A DNA stretch of 64,000 bases from Caballeronia humi. Lineage in GTDB: Bacteria > Pseudomonadota > Gammaproteobacteria > Burkholderiales > Burkholderiaceae. Position 1 is the stretch's first letter, and every line of letters starts with the position of its first letter. Shown here piece after piece: positions 23,985-32,733 of this stretch. The notes beneath the pieces were generated by a model. That model was not told the origin of the DNA. It ran no database searches and saw only the letters and a program-made list of their open reading frames with translations. The DNA lies in assembly GCF_001544475.1 (NCBI RefSeq), contig NZ_FCNW02000035.1, forward strand, positions 1-64,000, in the 5' to 3' direction. A program made the translations under genes and the position numbers.

Positions 23985-25670
23985 ATGAACTCCGATTCAG
24001 TTGCAGCAAGCCCCGCCGACGAGACGCCGGAACTGGCGGCGAAAGCGGCCAGGAAGGCGCCGAAGAAAAAAGCAGCCGGGCGTGACCAGCCGTACTTCGA
24101 TCCGGTCGCCTACGGCAACGGCCCCGACGATTCCGTCGAAGCCACCGAAGCCGACGAGAACGCCGCCGTCACGCATCACTCGGTGACGGTCGGCGGCGCG
24201 AAGATCGCCTATACCGCGACGGTCGGGCATCTCGTCACGGTCGATCCGAGCAGCTCGAAGCCCGACGCCAAGATGTTCTACGTCGCGTTCACGAAGGACA
24301 ACCAGAAGGCCGAGCAGCGCGCCGTCACGTTTTTCTACAACGGCGGGCCGGGATCGTCGTCGGTATTCGTGCTGCTCGGCTCGTTCGCGCCGCGCCGCAT
24401 CAAGACGTCGATGCCGAGCTTCACGCCGCCGGCGCCCTACCAAATGGAAGACAACCCCGACAGCCTGATCGACAAGAGCGATCTCGTATTCATCAATCCG
24501 GTCGGGACGGGCTATTCGGCGGCAATCGCGCCGAACAAGAATCGCGATTTCTGGGGCGTCGACCAGGACGCCGATTCAATCAAGCAGTTCATCAAGCGCT
24601 ATCTGACGAAGAACAATCGCTGGAACTCGCCGAAATTCCTGTTCGGCGAGTCGTACGGCACGGCGCGCAGTTGCGTGCTCGCGTACCGGCTGCACGAGGA
24701 TGGCGTCGATCTGAACGGCGTTACGCTGCAATCGTCGATCCTGGATTACCGGCAGGCGGGCAATCCCGTCGGCGCGCTGCCGACCGCCGCTGCCGACGCG
24801 TGGTATCACAAGAAGCTCGACGTCCATCCGCGCCCGACGAATCTGGAGGCGTTCGCCGAGGAAGTCGCCGAATTCGCGCGCACGGATTACCTGAACGCGC
24901 TGCGGAAGTTCCCGCAAACCGACGATGACGTCGTGCAGAAACTCTCCGAATACACCGGCATCGAGAAGGCGACGCTGCTCGCGTGGAGCCTCGATATCGC
25001 CGCCTACGACAGCCGCGGCAACTCGCTTTTCCTGACGACGCTCCTGAAATCTAAGGGTCAGGCGCTCGGTTCGTACGACGGACGCGTGATCGGCGTGTCG
25101 AGCGGGATCGCGGGCAAGATCGACCCGAACTCCGGCGGCAACGATCCGACGATGACAGCGGTGAGCGGCGTCTACACGTCGATGTGGAATTCCTACCTGA
25201 ACGAGCAGTTGAAATTTACCTCGACATCCTCGTTTACCGATCTCAACGATCAGGCGTTTCTCAACTGGGATTTCAAGCACACGGACCCGACGGGCGCGCA
25301 GAAGGGCGTCGATTCGAAGGGCAATATCATTCTGTACACGGCGGGCGATCTGGCGGCGGTGATGGCGCTGAACGTCGATCTGAAGGTGCTCGCGGCGAAC
25401 GGGATGTATGATTTCGTGACGCCGTTCTACCAGACGGTGCTCGATCTGCAGCAGATGCCGCTGATCGACAAAACCGTGCGGCAGAATCTGTCGGCGACGT
25501 TCTATCCGTCGGGACACATGGTTTATCTCGACGGCGGATCGCGCACGCAGTTGAAAAAAGACCTCGCAACGATGTACGAAGCGGCGACGACGAACGCGGT
25601 CGCGATGAACCGCATCATCGCGCTGCAGGATATGACGGCGGCGAAGATGAATGAGGCGGTCAAGCGTTAG
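23985..25670 (+). CDS. Peptidase S10 (serine carboxypeptidase) family protein
   Basis: A 561-aa protein with the S10 alpha/beta-hydrolase signatures. 'FFYNGGPGSSSVFVLLGSFAPRR' is the oxyanion block and 'FLFGESYGTARS' holds the nucleophile Ser. The catalytic Asp is probably in 'VLAANGMYDFVTPF' and the His in 'FYPSGHMVYLD'. S10 enzymes remove C-terminal residues at acid pH. The N-terminus is a Lys/Ala-rich tail ('ELAAKAARKAPKKKAAGRD') without a recognisable signal peptide. Coupled position behind the sedolisin suggests joint peptide breakdown. Confidence 0.9.
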   Translation: MNSDSVAASPADETPELAAKAARKAPKKKAAGRDQPYFDPVAYGNGPDDSVEATEADENAAVTHHSVTVGGAKIAYTATVGHLVTVDPSSSKPDAKMFYVAFTKDNQKAEQRAVTFFYNGGPGSSSVFVLLGSFAPRRIKTSMPSFTPPAPYQMEDNPDSLIDKSDLVFINPVGTGYSAAIAPNKNRDFWGVDQDADSIKQFIKRYLTKNNRWNSPKFLFGESYGTARSCVLAYRLHEDGVDLNGVTLQSSILDYRQAGNPVGALPTAAADAWYHKKLDVHPRPTNLEAFAEEVAEFARTDYLNALRKFPQTDDDVVQKLSEYTGIEKATLLAWSLDIAAYDSRGNSLFLTTLLKSKGQALGSYDGRVIGVSSGIAGKIDPNSGGNDPTMTAVSGVYTSMWNSYLNEQLKFTSTSSFTDLNDQAFLNWDFKHTDPTGAQKGVDSKGNIILYTAGDLAAVMALNVDLKVLAANGMYDFVTPFYQTVLDLQQMPLIDKTVRQNLSATFYPSGHMVYLDGGSRTQLKKDLATMYEAATTNAVAMNRIIALQDMTAAKMNEAVKR

Positions 25671-25769
25671 GCTCGGAAGAAAGGGTTCGCACCGCAGGAA
25701 CACAAGTTGCGCCTCATGGCCTGACGCTATCCAAAGCGCCAGGCCATTTGTCACCTTGGAGTTCCCCCG

Positions 25770-27893
25770 ATGCCGACCCCGAAAAAGACGGCAAGCGCCG
25801 TCGCCAGCACCCCGTCGCAAAGCAATACCAATCAGAAGCTTGAGAGCCTCGAACAATTCCGCTCCGATGCCACCAATCAGGCCCTGACGACCAATCAGGG
25901 CGTCAAGGTTTCCGATAACCAGAACACGCTCAAAGCCGGCCCGCGCGGCCCGTCGCTGCTCGAAGACTTCATCATGCGTGAAAAAATCACGCACTTCGAT
26001 CATGAGCGGATCCCCGAGCGGATCGTCCACGCGCGCGGCTCCGCCGCCCACGGCGTGTTCAAGGTCTACGAATCGCAGGCCACGCTGACGAAAGCCGCGT
26101 TCCTGCAGGACCCGTCGAAGGAAACGCCGGTCTACGTGCGCTTTTCGACCGTGCAGGGCTCGCGCGGCTCGGCCGACACCGTGCGCGACGTGCGCGGCTT
26201 CGCGGTCAAGTTCTACACCGAAGAGGGCAATTTCGACCTGGTCGGCAACAACATGCCGGTGTTCTTCATCCAGGATGCGATCAAGTTTCCCGACTTCGTC
26301 CACGCCGTGAAGCCGGAGCCGCATAACGAAATGCCGCAGGGCGGTTCCGCCCACGACACCTTCTGGGACTTCGTCTCGCTCGTGCCCGAATCGGCGCACA
26401 TGGTGCTCTGGACGATGTCCGACCGCGCCATCCCGAAAAGCCTGCGCACGATGGAAGGCTTCGGCATCCACACGTTCCGCTTCGTCAACGCCGAGGGCAA
26501 AGGACGTTTCGTCAAGTTCCACTGGCGCCCGACGATCGGCTCCGCGTCGCTCCTCTGGGACGAAGCGCAGAAGCTCGCGGGCAAGGATTGCGACTTCCAT
26601 CGCCGCGATCTGTGGGACGCGATCGATATGGGCGATTTCCCGGAGTGGGAACTGGGCGTGCAGATCGTCGAGGAAGAGGATGAGCACAAGTTCCCGTTCG
26701 ATTTGCTCGATCCGACCAAGATCATCCCAGAGGAACTCGTGCCGCTCACGATGATCGGCAAGATGACGCTCAATCGTAATCCGGACAATTTCTTCGCCGA
26801 GACCGAGCAAGTCGCGTTCTGTCCTGGACACATCGTGCCGGGGCTCGATTTCTCGAACGATCCGCTGCTGCAAGGGCGCCTTTTCTCCTATACCGATACG
26901 CAGATCAGCCGTCTCGGCGGCCCGAATTTCCACGAGATTCCGATCAATCGCCCGATCGCGCCGCTGCATAACGGCCAGCGCGACGCGATGCATCGCATGA
27001 CGATCGACAAGGGACAGGCTTCGTACGAACCGAACTCGATCGACGGCGGCTGGCCGAAGGAAACGGCGCCGGCAGCGGCGGGAGGCGGTTTTGAGACGTA
27101 TACGGAGCGCGTCGAAGGCTCGAAAATCCGCGTGCGCAGCCCGTCGTTCATCGATCACTACTCGCAGGCGACGCTCTTCTGGAACAGCATGACGCAGCCG
27201 GAGAAGGATCACATCGTCGGTGCGTATTCGTTCGAGTTGAGCAAGGTCGAGCGGAAGCCGATCCGCGAGCGGCAACTCGGCATCCTCGCCAATATCGACG
27301 ACGTTCTGGTGGCGCGTGTCGCCGAGAACCTCGGCTTGCCGGTGCCGAAGAAGAGCGCGGGCGCCGATGAACTCGGCCGGGCGTCGGTAGCGGAGTCGCC
27401 TGCGCTGTCAATCGTCGCGAAAACACCGCCTTCGGTGAAAACGCGCAAGGTCGCGATCCTCGCCGCGAAGGGCGCCGATGCCGCCAGCATCAAGGCCATC
27501 AAGGACGCGCTCAAGGCCGAGGGCGCGCACGCGAAGGTGATCGCGCCGGTGCTCGGGACGCTCGACGGCGGTATCGAAGTCGACGCGACCATTCTTGCAA
27601 TGCCGTCGATCATGTTCGACGGCGTCGTGATCGCGGGCGGGAAGGGCAGCGCGAAGACGCTGTCGGAGTCGGGCGACGCGCGGCATTTCGTGCTGGAGGC
27701 GTTCAAGCACCTGAAGTCGATCGGCGCGATCGGCGACGGCGAGGACGTTCTGGCCGCCGCGCACCTTCCGGCGGGAGATGAGGGCGTGAGCGTCGGCGGC
27801 GATGCGAAAACCGTGATGACGAAGTTCATCGAGGCGCTGGGCAAGCATCGCGTTTGGTCGCGGGCGCAGAAGGCGGAGAGCGTGCCGGCTTGA
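25770..27893 (+). CDS. katE: Catalase HPII, large-subunit monofunctional heme catalase
   Basis: A 707-aa clade-2 catalase. Catalytic His in [13 protein letters not shown] (about residue 88), the Asn in '[19 protein letters not shown]', and the proximal heme tyrosine in [20 protein letters not shown]-terminal flavodoxin/DJ-1-like domain ('[24 protein letters not shown]') distinguishes large-subunit enzymes. It disproportionates hydrogen peroxide in the cytoplasm and is usually stationary-phase induced. The N-terminus has a 50-residue Thr/Asn/Gln-rich extension, usual for HPII. It lies 99 bp after the S10 gene on the same strand. Confidence 0.94.
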   Translation: MPTPKKTASAVASTPSQSNTNQKLESLEQFRSDATNQALTTNQGVKVSDNQNTLKAGPRGPSLLEDFIMREKITHFDHERIPERIVHARGSAAHGVFKVYESQATLTKAAFLQDPSKETPVYVRFSTVQGSRGSADTVRDVRGFAVKFYTEEGNFDLVGNNMPVFFIQDAIKFPDFVHAVKPEPHNEMPQGGSAHDTFWDFVSLVPESAHMVLWTMSDRAIPKSLRTMEGFGIHTFRFVNAEGKGRFVKFHWRPTIGSASLLWDEAQKLAGKDCDFHRRDLWDAIDMGDFPEWELGVQIVEEEDEHKFPFDLLDPTKIIPEELVPLTMIGKMTLNRNPDNFFAETEQVAFCPGHIVPGLDFSNDPLLQGRLFSYTDTQISRLGGPNFHEIPINRPIAPLHNGQRDAMHRMTIDKGQASYEPNSIDGGWPKETAPAAAGGGFETYTERVEGSKIRVRSPSFIDHYSQATLFWNSMTQPEKDHIVGAYSFELSKVERKPIRERQLGILANIDDVLVARVAENLGLPVPKKSAGADELGRASVAESPALSIVAKTPPSVKTRKVAILAAKGADAASIKAIKDALKAEGAHAKVIAPVLGTLDGGIEVDATILAMPSIMFDGVVIAGGKGSAKTLSESGDARHFVLEAFKHLKSIGAIGDGEDVLAAAHLPAGDEGVSVGGDAKTVMTKFIEALGKHRVWSRAQKAESVPA

Positions 27894-27931
27894 TTAGGCG
27901 CTTGGCTTGGTGACGTGTGTGAAAAATTCCC

Positions 27932-27956
27932 TGGCTTCGGTCGGGGGATTTGAACC
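27932..27956 (-). other. tRNA 3'-end-like fragment (possible attachment-site relic)
   Basis: Read on the minus strand, these 25 nt have the exact geometry of a tRNA 3' end: GG, a 7-nt T-loop TTCAAAT, CCCCC for the T-stem 3' side, a 7-nt acceptor strand GACCGAA, discriminator G and CCA. The T-stem pairing fails beyond two base pairs because the sequence on the 5' side is the pilin remnant. No complete tRNA is present. Such fragments commonly mark att sites left by integrases. Seen: the pattern; inferred: its origin. Confidence 0.4.
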
Positions 27957-28108
27957 ACGCGAAAGTGTTCTTCGGCACCGATTCCGCCGCGCCCGGCGCG
28001 TCGGATCAGTGGCTTGTTCCGCTTACGGCGCGCTACGTCCGCACGACGGGAACGCTTGCGAGCGGCTCGGTCAAGGCGCTTGCGACTTTCACGATGTCCT
28101 CTGACTAG
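27947..28108 (+). pseudogene. C-terminal remnant of a type 1 fimbrial (FimA-like) pilin gene
   Basis: An open frame without a start codon encodes about 50 residues, 'NHAKVFFGTDSAAPGASDQW' then 'LVPLTARYVRTTGTLASG' and 'SVKALATFTMSSD' before TAG at 28106. The closing A-R-Y-V-x-T-x-G ... A-T-F-T-M/I-S pattern is the conserved donor-strand and final beta-strand of chaperone-usher major pilins. A TGA about 27 bp upstream closes the frame, and the signal peptide, disulfide cysteines and first two thirds of the gene are missing. No chaperone or usher gene is near. It lies just upstream of a BvgS/EvgS-like kinase, a class of sensor often linked to fimbrial loci. Confidence 0.72.
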
Positions 28109-28144
28109 CAGCCGATGGGCAGTGGCATCGTCGTTTCCCGTTCC

Positions 28145-28162
28145 ACAAAATAATTTGAGACA
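28145..28162 (-). repeat. Copy 1 of a TGTCTCAAA-A/T-TAATTT motif
   Basis: On the minus strand TGTCTCAAATTATTTTGT. Related copies are at 32430-32443 (TGTCTCAAAATAAT) and 32581-32594 (TGTCTTAAAATAAT). The motif occurs upstream of the hybrid kinase gene and again behind and beyond the next gene. Its nature (regulator site or mobile-element debris) is unknown. Confidence 0.35.
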
Positions 28163-28192
28163 CTGGCCGGATCGACACTTCAGGCATCCGGC

Positions 28193-31100
28193 TTGTCTCG
28201 TTTCGCCTTTCTCTCCTTGCGCGGCGCGCGTTTCGCTTTTTGCGCGCTGTTCTTCGCCGCTCGTTGCGGCCTTGCGTCGGCGGCGCAGGGCGGGTGGGTC
28301 GTGGGCACGGTGCCCGGCGCGGTGCCGCCGCTCGACTTGAGTGGTCAGCCGGCTGTTGCTGGCCCGCAGGGCGCGGCTAACACGCCGCCGGTGTCTGGCC
28401 CGCAGGGCGCATCCGGCATGTCGCCGCAATCCACTTCGCGGACCGGGGTCGGTTACCAAGCCGCAGCCGCAATGCAGTCCACCGTGCGCGGTATCTCAGC
28501 CGATTTCGCCGTTGAAATCGCCAAGTCGCTCGGCATGGCGCTCGAATGGCGTATTTATTCCGATCGCCCGTCGATGCTGGCCGCTCTCGCGCGCGGCGAG
28601 ATCGACACCGCGACGACTGCCACCGGCAACGACGCCGGCCCGCCGGTCATCCTTTCGCGCCCTTACGTTCCGACGAAGCAGGTCCATGTCGAGTCGCGCC
28701 AGAAGCACGCGACGACCGGCCGGATCGCTTACGTCGAAGGACAGACGTCACCCGAACGCGTGCGCCTCGCCTATCCCGCGCTGCGGCCGACGGGTTTTCG
28801 TAACGTCGCGGAGGCGCTGCTGGCGGTATCGATCGGTGACGCCGATGCTTTCGTCGGCGATTACATCACGACGGCTTACGCGATCGATCACTTCGCGCTG
28901 ACCAGCCTCGCGATCACCGGCTTCGCGCCCTTCGACGAAGGCGGCTACAGCTTCGCATTCGCGTCCGGCCGGCCGGACGCGGCGGCGCTGCGGGAACATG
29001 TCGACCACGCGCTCGCCGCGCTGCCGCCGCGTTTCCTGCTCGAAGTCCATGCGCGCTGGGGCGCGACGGGAACCGCTGTCAGTTTCGACGAGCCGCTCGT
29101 CTTTACCGATGAGGAGCGCGCGTGGATCGCCGCTCATCCCGTCGTCCACTATTCGACGCTCGCGCGCGCCGCGCCGCTCGCATTTCGCGACGCGAACGGG
29201 CGCGCGGCGGGATCAGCGGCGGATGTGCTCGATGCCGTCGCGCGCTTGACGGGCTTGCGGTTCGAGGCGCGCATGCATGCTTCGACGGAGGAGGTCGACC
29301 GGGATCTGCGTGATGGCTTCGCAGCGTTGACGCCGCTGGCTCGGGGGACTGTCGTGCCTCTTGCGCCCGGCGCGAGCGCCACGCCAGGCGCGCATTTGAC
29401 CAATGTCGCTTCAGCCGCGAACGCCACAAATGCCACAAACACCGCCTCCGGCCCGTCTGGCTTCTACACCCGCCCGTACGGCGAAGGTTTTTTCGTAGTC
29501 GTCACGCGCGCGGGCGCCGCGCCGCTGCACGACGCCGAAGCATTGGAACACGCCCGCATCGCCGTCCCCGCCGGCCTCTTTGTCGCCTCGATGGTGCAGG
29601 ATAGACTGCCGCAGGCGAAGATCATCGAAACTCCCACCTTCGACGCCCAGTTCGCCGCCGTGGCGAAGGGCCGCGCGGATGCCGCCGTCGCCGACATGGC
29701 TTTCGCCGGCTACGCCGTCGCGAACGCGTATCGCGGACAGCTCGCGATCACCGGCGCCTTCTCCGACGAACCCGTGCCCTACAGCTTCCTCGTCGCGGCG
29801 CGCGAGCCGCTGCTCGCCGGCATCATGAACCGCGCGCTCGATCACCTGCAGCCCGCCGAACTCGATGCAATCCGTCGCCGCTGGTCGCTCGGCGGTCATC
29901 CCGAGACGCTCTGGGAGCGGCGCCGCCCGCAGATCGCGCTCGGCGCCGCGCTCGCGTTCGGCGTGCTGTTGCTCCTGACCGGCTGGGCGGTGTCGCTGCG
30001 CGCGCAGATCGCGCGGCGGGTTGCGGCGGAGGCGGCGATGCGCGCGTCCAAGGAGGAGGCCGAGACCGCGAACCGCGCAAAATCGACCTTCCTCGCGACG
30101 ATGAGCCACGAAATCCGCACGCCGATGAACGCCGTCCTCGGCCTGCTGGAACTCGAATTGCGCAGTCCGGGCGAGCGCGCCGCGACCGAACGCTCGCTCG
30201 CGATCGCGCATCAGGCCGCGCGCGACCTGCTCGGCCTGATCGACGACATTCTCGATGTGGCGAAGCTTGAGGCCGAGCGGCTCGTCTTGGCGCCCGCGCC
30301 GCTCGAACTCGATGCGTGGGCGGCGGGCGTCGTTGCGATCTACGGGCCGGCGGCGCGCGGGAAGGGCGTTGCGCTCGTCATCGAAAAGAGCGGGGCGCCG
30401 GGCTCCGTCTGGGTCGAAGCCGATGCGCAGCGCCTGCGCCAGGTGGCCGGCAACCTGCTGTCGAACGCGATCAAGTTCACGGCCGAGGGCGGCGTGACGC
30501 TGCAATACAGCGCCGGCGATGTCGTGGACGGTGCACGCGAGGTGTTGATCGCGGTGTCGGATACCGGCATCGGCATGACGGCCGCGCAGCAGGCGGCGAT
30601 TTTCGCGCCGTTCGTGCAGGCGCACGCGGACCCCGTCGGCCGGTACGGCGGCACGGGTCTTGGCCTCACGATCTGCCGCCGGCTCGTGACGATGATGGGC
30701 GGCACGATCGAAGTGTCGAGCGAGGCGGGGCGCGGGAGTTGTTTCACGGTGCGCATGGTACTGCCGGTGGCGCCGGCGGTGGCTCCCGTCGCACCGGAAC
30801 CGGCGTTGCAGCCGGACGCAGCGGGGCTCGCAGGCCTGCGCGCGCTCGTCGTCGACGATCATCCGGCCAACCGGCTCGTGCTCGGCAGCCAGCTCACGGA
30901 ACTGGGGTGCGCGGTGCGGACCGCGAACGATGGCGCAGAGGGCCTTGCCCGCTGGCGCGCGGAACGCGCGGATATCGATCTGATCCTCACCGATTGCCAG
31001 ATGCCGGTGATGGACGGCGTCGAGATGACGCGCGCGATCCGGGCGGCGGAGGCGGCGGGATCGGATGGGCCGATGCCGATCATCGGCGTGACGGCGGACG

Positions 31101-31759
31101 CGCAGCCCGAGATGGCGGCACAGGCGGTCATCGCGGGGATGACGGCCTGTCTCGTCAAGCCGGTGGGGATGGAGGAGCTTCGGCGGGCGTTGGTTTTGGC
31201 GGTGGGGGCGAGGGCTGTGGGTGTGTCTGCGTTGCCGACGAAATCGGAGACAGACGCGCAGCCCCAAGCGGAACGGCACGCGCAGTGGCAATCGGATGCC
31301 GCCCAGGCGGCGCGGCAATCGTGGACACAGCCGCAATCGGCCGCACCAACGAAGCCCTATTTGCCACCATTGGCAGAACCCCAATGCCACGAAAGCCCAC
31401 AAGCAGACTACGCGCCCCCCTTCGACCACACCCTGATCGACAACTACGGCCCCCAGGCTGCCACCCTCGTCGAAGCACTCCAAACCGCCAACACTCACGA
31501 CTTCGACGATGCCCGCGACGCCTTCGCCTGCTGCGACTACGATCGTCTGCGCGAAACGGCGCACCGGATGAAGGGCGCGGCGTTTGTAATCGGCGCAACG
31601 CCGTTCGCGCAGGCGTGCGTCGCGCTGCAGCACGCCTGCCAAAGCGCACTCGACGACGATCGCAACGGCGAGGACGACGAGCAAGTCGCGGCGGCGTTCC
31701 GCGAGTTCATCGAAAGAGGTGCCGCGCTCGACGCCGCGCTGTCGCAACGCGTGATGTGA
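28193..31759 (+). CDS. BvgS/EvgS-like hybrid sensor histidine kinase (orphan)
   Basis: A 1188-aa phosphorelay sensor. Signal peptide (about 1-30), Gly/Pro/Gln-rich insert (about 50-80, GPQGA twice), two periplasmic SBP_bac_3-type Venus-flytrap domains (about 80-275 and 300-570, the second containing an Ala/Asn/Thr-rich loop), TM (about 578-602), HisKA with H639 in MSHEIRTPM, HATPase ('NLLSNAIKFTAEGG', 'GGTGLGLTIC'), receiver with D934 (LILTDCQMPVMDG), and a C-terminal Hpt with H1124 (AHRMKGAA). The PAS domain that BvgS and EvgS have between TM and HisKA is missing. The start is TTG at 28193. No BvgA-like regulator lies nearby. The signal sensed is unknown. Confidence 0.92.
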   Translation: MSRFAFLSLRGARFAFCALFFAARCGLASAAQGGWVVGTVPGAVPPLDLSGQPAVAGPQGAANTPPVSGPQGASGMSPQSTSRTGVGYQAAAAMQSTVRGISADFAVEIAKSLGMALEWRIYSDRPSMLAALARGEIDTATTATGNDAGPPVILSRPYVPTKQVHVESRQKHATTGRIAYVEGQTSPERVRLAYPALRPTGFRNVAEALLAVSIGDADAFVGDYITTAYAIDHFALTSLAITGFAPFDEGGYSFAFASGRPDAAALREHVDHALAALPPRFLLEVHARWGATGTAVSFDEPLVFTDEERAWIAAHPVVHYSTLARAAPLAFRDANGRAAGSAADVLDAVARLTGLRFEARMHASTEEVDRDLRDGFAALTPLARGTVVPLAPGASATPGAHLTNVASAANATNATNTASGPSGFYTRPYGEGFFVVVTRAGAAPLHDAEALEHARIAVPAGLFVASMVQDRLPQAKIIETPTFDAQFAAVAKGRADAAVADMAFAGYAVANAYRGQLAITGAFSDEPVPYSFLVAAREPLLAGIMNRALDHLQPAELDAIRRRWSLGGHPETLWERRRPQIALGAALAFGVLLLLTGWAVSLRAQIARRVAAEAAMRASKEEAETANRAKSTFLATMSHEIRTPMNAVLGLLELELRSPGERAATERSLAIAHQAARDLLGLIDDILDVAKLEAERLVLAPAPLELDAWAAGVVAIYGPAARGKGVALVIEKSGAPGSVWVEADAQRLRQVAGNLLSNAIKFTAEGGVTLQYSAGDVVDGAREVLIAVSDTGIGMTAAQQAAIFAPFVQAHADPVGRYGGTGLGLTICRRLVTMMGGTIEVSSEAGRGSCFTVRMVLPVAPAVAPVAPEPALQPDAAGLAGLRALVVDDHPANRLVLGSQLTELGCAVRTANDGAEGLARWRAERADIDLILTDCQMPVMDGVEMTRAIRAAEAAGSDGPMPIIGVTADAQPEMAAQAVIAGMTACLVKPVGMEELRRALVLAVGARAVGVSALPTKSETDAQPQAERHAQWQSDAAQAARQSWTQPQSAAPTKPYLPPLAEPQCHESPQADYAPPFDHTLIDNYGPQAATLVEALQTANTHDFDDARDAFACCDYDRLRETAHRMKGAAFVIGATPFAQACVALQHACQSALDDDRNGEDDEQVAAAFREFIERGAALDAALSQRVM

Positions 31760-31865
31760 GGCGGCCGAAAGCCCGCGTGTGTTTTAATTGACCCCGCACC
31801 CGTCTCAAAATCCGATCCCACGATCCAATGACCCCGCGTGCAACCCGCGCGCTTACATCCGACGC

Positions 31866-32414
31866 ATGAATCGAAGGCACACCGAGGCTCATCCGCCGCG
31901 CCCGGAGCGCGCGCCTGGCGCGACGGCTCCCTCGCGCCGCACAGCCGCCCGATATCGCGCGCTCGCCGCAGCGCTTGCCGCGGCGCTCGCGGCCGCGCCG
32001 CTCTACGCGCAGCGCGCCGAGTGGCTGGACCCGCGCGTCTCGCAGACGACGATCGTCGATACGATTTGCGTCCCGGGTTACGTGGATCGGGTGTCGCCGT
32101 CGTTCGACGTCCAGATCCGGCAGAAGGAGCGACTGCTCAAGCAGCGGGGCGTCGATGCCGCGGTGGCGTCGGAATTCGCGCTCGATCACCGGATGCCCGT
32201 GCTGCTCGGCGGCCTGCCGAGCGCGGCCGCCAATCTCGACCTGCGGCCGTGGGAAGGGCGTTCCGGTCAACGGCGCAAGGAGCGGCTGACGGTATTCCTG
32301 AAACGCTGCGTCTGCACAGGCGATATGACGCTTGCCCAGGCGCAGGCTGCGATCGCCGGCGACTGGCCAAATCGCTATCCGAATCTGTCGAGTTTGACTT
32401 GCACGGGGTCCTGA
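31866..32414 (+). CDS. Secreted HNH-endonuclease-like protein
   Basis: A 182-aa protein with a long basic N-region and a signal-like hydrophobic stretch ('ALAAALAAALAAAPLYAQ', cleavage near residue 48). The mature part has 'TTIVDTICVPGYVDRVSPSF', 'FALDHRMPVLLGGLPSAAANLDLRPW', 'RRKERLTVFLKRCVCTGDMT' and 'AQAAIAGDWPNRYPN'. This is the layout of small exported HNH-fold proteins of proteobacteria (DH-x-x-P-LGG, N-L-W/R-P, late Cys), though the final HNH residues are divergent. It could be a periplasmic nuclease or an inactive relative. It lies 107 bp behind the hybrid kinase gene. Confidence 0.55.
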   Translation: MNRRHTEAHPPRPERAPGATAPSRRTAARYRALAAALAAALAAAPLYAQRAEWLDPRVSQTTIVDTICVPGYVDRVSPSFDVQIRQKERLLKQRGVDAAVASEFALDHRMPVLLGGLPSAAANLDLRPWEGRSGQRRKERLTVFLKRCVCTGDMTLAQAQAAIAGDWPNRYPNLSSLTCTGS

Positions 32415-32429
32415 ACGGCGCTGCGTTTC

Positions 32430-32443
32430 TGTCTCAAAATAAT
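32430..32443 (+). repeat. Copy 2 of the TGTCTCAAAATAAT motif
   Basis: TGTCTCAAAATAAT, just after the HNH-like gene stop, lying inside a CTGTC-N13-GACAG inverted repeat (32429-32451). See copies at 28145 and 32581. Confidence 0.35.
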
Positions 32444-32580
32444 CGGGACAGTGCGCCGGAAAAATAGTCCCCGACCCGCCCCGTCAAAACACATCCCCGC
32501 CCTACAAGCGTCTCCCGCCGCCCGACACAAAAAGTCAAAATGTCGCATGCGAAGGGCCGTCGAGATGGCTAACATGTAGT

Positions 32581-32594
32581 TGTCTTAAAATAAT
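32581..32594 (+). repeat. Copy 3 of the motif, upstream of the small membrane-protein gene
   Basis: TGTCTTAAAATAAT, 15 bp before the ATG at 32609. It overlaps the region where the promoter or leader of the small two-gene operon should lie. Confidence 0.3.
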
Positions 32595-32608
32595 TTTCCG
32601 GAGCCGCG

Positions 32609-32728
32609 ATGACCGCTTTGACCCTCACCGTTTTGCTCGCCGGCGTCAGCCTCGCCTATGCGTCCCTGAGCCGTCGCAAAGCGCTCCAGCCGGCGCGAAT
32701 CGCGCGGCGTATTTATCGCGAGCGGTGA
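32609..32728 (+). CDS. 39-aa single-TM membrane protein
   Basis: ATG at 32609 behind CCGGAG (6 nt spacing). The protein starts MTALTLTVLLAGVSLAYASL and ends with a strongly basic tail 'SRRKALQPARIARRIYRER', so one N-terminal hydrophobic helix is followed by a cytoplasmic Arg-rich segment (positive-inside). The stop TGA overlaps or nearly abuts the next gene, giving a tight two-gene operon with an RRM-like protein. I do not know a named family. Confidence 0.6.
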   Translation: MTALTLTVLLAGVSLAYASLSRRKALQPARIARRIYRER

Positions 32729-32733
32729 GCGCC

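Noticed and set aside
24576-27275. 899-aa open frame antisense to the S10 and catalase genes
   Set aside because: It mirrors two clear gene products on the plus strand, has Arg/His/Ala-biased composition and no family similarity; it is a by-product of third-position GC bias.
27907-28104. 65-aa frame starting MVTCVKNSLASVGGF
   Set aside because: It runs through the tRNA-like fragment and the pilin relic in the wrong frame, with random composition.
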